Assembly (NCBI GenBank): GCA_029856295.1
Contig: JAHQWS010000112.1
Location: forward strand, 1 to 7,376
DNA: 7,376 bases
Reading direction: 5' to 3'
From: Promethearchaeia archaeon
Lineage (GTDB): Archaea; Asgardarchaeota; Lokiarchaeia; Sigyniarchaeales; SOKP01
The notes beneath the pieces are model-generated. The model saw nothing but the letters and a program-made list of their open reading frames with translations. It ran no database searches and was not told where the DNA came from. Positions 5,113 to 7,376 of the stretch are shown here, one piece after another. Both the position numbers and the translations under genes were made by a program. Position 1 is the first letter of the stretch; every line of letters starts with the position of its first letter.

Positions 5113-5862
5113 ATGGTTAAAATCGGTATAATTGGCGGTTCAGGATTAGATAATCCAGATATTTTACAAGATGCTAAAGACATAGAAGTTGATACGACTT
5201 ATGGAAAACCAGCTTCTCCTTTAATATTGGGAAAAATTCACGATGTTGATGTAGTTCTTATAGCAAGACATGGAAGAGAACATATATACCCTCCAACACA
5301 GGTTAATTATAGGGCTAACATACAAGCGTTAAAAGATCAAGGATGTACTCATATAATAGCTACAACCGCTTGCGGGAGTTTGAGAGAAGAAATTGGAAGA
5401 GGTGATTTCGTCATTCTTGACCAATTTATTGATTTCACTAGACTTAGGAAAGTAAGTTTTTTTGAAGAATTTCCTCCTGGAGATGCAAAACACACTGCTA
5501 TGGCCTATCCTTATTCTGAAGAGTTAAGAAATATCTTTATTGAAACTGCAAAGGAGCTTAATCTTAAATATCACGAAAAAGGGACAGTAGTTACCATCGA
5601 AGGGCCAAGGTTTTCCACAAGAGCAGAATCAGAAATGTTCAGGATATGGGGTGCTGATGTGATAAATATGAGCATCGCTACCGAAACAATTTTAGCAAAT
5701 GAAGCTAATATTCCATACGCAGCTGTTGCTATGTCAACAGATTACGACTGTTGGAAAGAAGATGAAACTCCCGTTACTTGGGATGAGATATTAGAAATTT
5801 TTGGCAAAAATGTTAGCAATGTTATTGCTTTATTGACTAATGTAATAAAAAAAATAAAATAA
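5113..5862 (+). CDS. mtnP: Second S-methyl-5'-thioadenosine phosphorylase, short human-like form
   Basis: A 249-residue nucleoside phosphorylase of the MTAP family, clearly different from its divergent neighbour and strikingly like human MTAP. It has KIGIIGGSGLDNPDIL, YGKP--PLILGKI, ARHGREH (51-57), VNYRANI-ALK--GCTHII, TTACGSLREEI (84-94), DQFIDFTRLR, VTIEGPRFSTRAES (160-173), WGADVINM and TDYDCWKEDE (209-218) with both adenine-recognising aspartates (D210, D212). It lacks the C-terminal helical tail of the human enzyme (about 283 residues) and the CXC motif and zinc ribbon of its neighbour. The loop after NM reads SIATETILANE where human MTAP has TTVPEVVLAKE, so specificity may differ; MTA or another 6-amino purine nucleoside is most likely. 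A GTG three codons upstream (5104) is an alternative start, but ATG 5113 directly precedes the conserved VKIGIIGG. Confidence 0.92.
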   Translation: MVKIGIIGGSGLDNPDILQDAKDIEVDTTYGKPASPLILGKIHDVDVVLIARHGREHIYPPTQVNYRANIQALKDQGCTHIIATTACGSLREEIGRGDFVILDQFIDFTRLRKVSFFEEFPPGDAKHTAMAYPYSEELRNIFIETAKELNLKYHEKGTVVTIEGPRFSTRAESEMFRIWGADVINMSIATETILANEANIPYAAVAMSTDYDCWKEDETPVTWDEILEIFGKNVSNVIALLTNVIKKIK

Positions 5863-5896
5863 TCCTTCTAATTGTATGTGTCTCCTTTTAATTTTC

Positions 5897-5905
5897 TTTT
5901 TTTTT
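5897..5905 (+). terminator. Oligo-T tract after the second mtnP
   Basis: Nine T at 5897-5905 follow the stop by about 34 bases, within a longer pyrimidine-rich run (CTCCTTTTAATTTTC just upstream). This fits an archaeal U-rich terminator. No hairpin precedes it. Confidence 0.5.
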
Positions 5906-6000
5906 AAACTTCGAGAAACTTATTAAAATTTAAAACAATAATTTTCCCATATAAGGTATAAAAAAAAATCAGACCATAATTTTTTATTTATTGTTAAAAA

Positions 6001-6025
6001 ATGGAAAAATTGAAATTTTTTCCAT
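6001..6025. repeat. 25-bp near-palindrome upstream of the beta-CASP gene
   Basis: ATGGAAAAA (6001-6009) is perfectly complementary to TTTTTCCAT (6017-6025) around a seven-base centre. It lies immediately upstream of the TATA-like box at 6033-6042. This position suits an operator or activator site bound by a dimeric regulator. If transcription started further upstream, it could instead form an RNA hairpin. Its function is inferred from position only. Confidence 0.45.
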
Positions 6026-6032
6026 ATTTATC

Positions 6033-6044
6033 TTATATAAAAAA
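6033..6044 (+). promoter_or_regulatory. TATA box candidate for the beta-CASP gene
   Basis: TTATATAAAAAA is a strong archaeal TATA-like sequence, centred about 35 bases before the ATG at 6073. Initiation about 25 bases downstream would leave a leader of about 10 bases. A second TATA-like box (GGTATAAAAAA, about 5955-5965) lies further upstream and could produce a longer transcript that includes the palindrome. Confidence 0.45.
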
Positions 6045-6059
6045 ATCTTTATTTTCATA

Positions 6060-6063
6060 GAGG
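6060..6063 (+). promoter_or_regulatory. Possible Shine-Dalgarno site GAGG for the beta-CASP gene
   Basis: GAGG ends nine bases before ATG 6073. It is the only convincing ribosome-binding-site-like sequence in front of any gene in this window and supports the chosen start. If the TATA box at 6033 sets the start site, the transcript would begin very near this element, so it may not be used. Confidence 0.35.
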
Positions 6064-6072
6064 CTTTAAAAA

Positions 6073-7376
6073 ATGGTAAAAATTACATTTTTAGGTGGAT
6101 GCAGAGAGGTTGGACGATCTGCTATCCTAATAGAATCTAAAACTGGGGAAAAATGCATTTTAGATTATGGAATGCGATTTAAAGGTAAAACTAGACTTCC
6201 ACAAGATTTTGACATGGAAAATTTGAAAGCAATAGCTCTCACTCATAGTCATATTGATCATTCAGGAGCATTGCCTTTTCTTTATAAAAATTCATCTACA
6301 CCACTTTTTACAAATCCCGTTACACTAGCAGTAACTAAAGTTCTTGTTAAAGATATGATTAGAATCTCAAATTTCGATTATCCATTTGGATATCGAGAAT
6401 TAGATAAATTAATAGATAATTCCTATTTTCTTGAAAATAGACAACGTAAACGAGTTAGTGATAATCTTTTCCTTACATTTTTTAACGCAGGACATATTCC
6501 TGGAAGTGTTTCAATTTTAATTGAGGTTGATAATAAGAAGATACTATACACTGGAGATATAAATACAAAATCAACAAACTTAGTAGAGGGCACAAATTTT
6601 ACAACTTCAAAAGAAATTCCAGAAATTGATGCATTGATAATTGAATCAACATATACCTTAAGAGATCATCCTCCTAGAGAAAAATTGGAAAAAGAATTTA
6701 CAGATAGAATAATAAAAATTACTGAAAATAATGGTAAAGTTCTTGTCCCTGCATTTGGAGTTGCTCGCTCGCAAGAAGCTCTATTAATTTTGCAAAAATA
6801 CCATTATAATGGGAAAATCTTTGTCGATGGGTTAGCAAGAAAAATTTCAAATATTTTTGCGGATTATCCCGAATCTTTAAAAAACATCAATTTTTACAGA
6901 AAGGCTTTAAAAAAAGCAAAATTCATTTCAGGGAAAAAAGATAGAAATCATGCAAAAAACTCCAAAGGTGTGATAATTGCACCTTCAGGTATGTTAAAAG
7001 GTGGTGCCGCTATTGATTTTGTAAAATCATTTTTAAACGATCCCGTATCTGCGATTTATTTAGTCGGATATCAGGTTGAGGGAAGTCCTGGAAGAGTTCT
7101 TATGGATAGTGGTTTTCTTGAATTTAATAATTATAAGAAAATAGACTCAACATATAATTTTAAAATTAAAGCTAAATGTGATTATGACTATTTTGATTTT
7201 TCAAGTCATGCTGATGGCACACAATTAAAGGAATATGTGAAAAATTTAATATTTAAAAATGGATCTAATAATATTTTTTGTGTGCATGGAGATCCAAAGG
7301 CGACCACAAAGTTGTCTAGTGAATTAGCAAAGAATTCTTATAATTCTGTTGCTCCAGAGACAGGCGAAGTCTATAA
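6073..7376 (+). CDS. Beta-CASP metallo-beta-lactamase RNase, archaeal CPSF2-like (3' end missing)
   Basis: This frame starts at ATG 6073 and is still open at the window end (434 codons seen), so the C-terminus is cut, probably by only a few residues. It encodes a metallo-beta-lactamase fold with a beta-CASP domain. Visible motifs are the first strand ITFLGGCREVGRSA, the metal-binding HSHIDH (58-63), GHIPGS with H141, YTGDIN with D162, motif A in ESTY (191-194) followed by HPPRE, VPAFGVARSQE, APSGMLKGG, YQVEGSPGR, SSHAD with H379 (motif B) and VHGD with H405 (motif C). All catalytic residues are present. There is no N-terminal KH domain, which fits the aCPSF2 group rather than aCPSF1. The family comprises zinc-dependent endo- and/or 5'-3' exoribonucleases in RNA processing and decay, related to CPSF73 and RNase J. 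Which activity this one has cannot be read from sequence. Confidence 0.93.
   Translation, partial: MVKITFLGGCREVGRSAILIESKTGEKCILDYGMRFKGKTRLPQDFDMENLKAIALTHSHIDHSGALPFLYKNSSTPLFTNPVTLAVTKVLVKDMIRISNFDYPFGYRELDKLIDNSYFLENRQRKRVSDNLFLTFFNAGHIPGSVSILIEVDNKKILYTGDINTKSTNLVEGTNFTTSKEIPEIDALIIESTYTLRDHPPREKLEKEFTDRIIKITENNGKVLVPAFGVARSQEALLILQKYHYNGKIFVDGLARKISNIFADYPESLKNINFYRKALKKAKFISGKKDRNHAKNSKGVIIAPSGMLKGGAAIDFVKSFLNDPVSAIYLVGYQVEGSPGRVLMDSGFLEFNNYKKIDSTYNFKIKAKCDYDYFDFSSHADGTQLKEYVKNLIFKNGSNNIFCVHGDPKATTKLSSELAKNSYNSVAPETGEVY

Noticed and set aside
6001..6060. 19-codon ORF as an independent small gene
   Set aside because: Its frame contains the best TATA-like box of the downstream gene and its start is half of a palindrome. 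A coding role is possible, but I list it only as part of the regulatory finding.
1..7376. Mobile elements, CRISPR arrays, tRNA or rRNA genes
   Set aside because: I saw no transposase or integrase, no regularly spaced repeats, no terminal inverted repeats flanking a gene and no cloverleaf-like or rRNA-like sequence.

Overview
The window is AT-rich and reads as a piece of an archaeal chromosome, most likely from an Asgard archaeon (Lokiarchaeia-like). Three observations point that way. Two tetrahydromethanopterin C1-pathway enzymes (Ftr and Mtd) are present, which is an archaeal trait outside a few bacteria. A Rag/Gtr-type small GTPase carries a C-terminal extension like that of eukaryotic RagA, a combination reported from Asgard genomes. 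A KH-less archaeal-type beta-CASP RNase lies at the right end. Promoters look archaeal (TATA-like boxes, almost no Shine-Dalgarno sites), and genes tend to be followed by oligo-T tracts. The lineage is an inference from gene content, since no rRNA or other marker is present.

Layout from left to right: the 3' end of an unrecognised gene (3-158, +); a hairpin/oligo-T terminator region; ftr (251-1156, -); a divergent promoter region with a thrice-repeated 11-bp motif; mtd (1314-2153, +); a T15 tract; a Rag-like GTPase (2249-3208, -); a 298-base AT-rich divergent spacer; apt (3507-4034, +); a hairpin terminator that could serve both strands; a methylthioadenosine phosphorylase with an inserted zinc ribbon (4110-4973, -); a second divergent spacer; a shorter human-like MTA phosphorylase (5113-5862, +); a 210-base spacer with a 25-bp near-palindrome beside a TATA box; and a beta-CASP RNase (6073 to the window end, +, 3' end missing).

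Functionally there are two blocks. Ftr and Mtd catalyse two steps of the formyl-to-methylene branch of the archaeal Wood-Ljungdahl (H4MPT) pathway. The two MTA phosphorylases with adenine phosphoribosyltransferase make a complete adenine-salvage route: 5'-methylthioadenosine to adenine plus 5-methylthioribose-1-phosphate, then adenine plus PRPP to AMP. The Rag-like GTPase lies between the blocks, and a link to nutrient sensing is only a suggestion from neighbourhood. Strands alternate gene by gene until the last two, so nearly every gene must carry its own promoter and terminator.

I see no mobile element, CRISPR array, tRNA or rRNA, and no clear multi-gene novel system. The strongest points for a second look are the zinc ribbon inserted next to the active site of the first MTA phosphorylase, the Rag-like GTPase, and the regulatory motifs between ftr and mtd and upstream of the beta-CASP gene.
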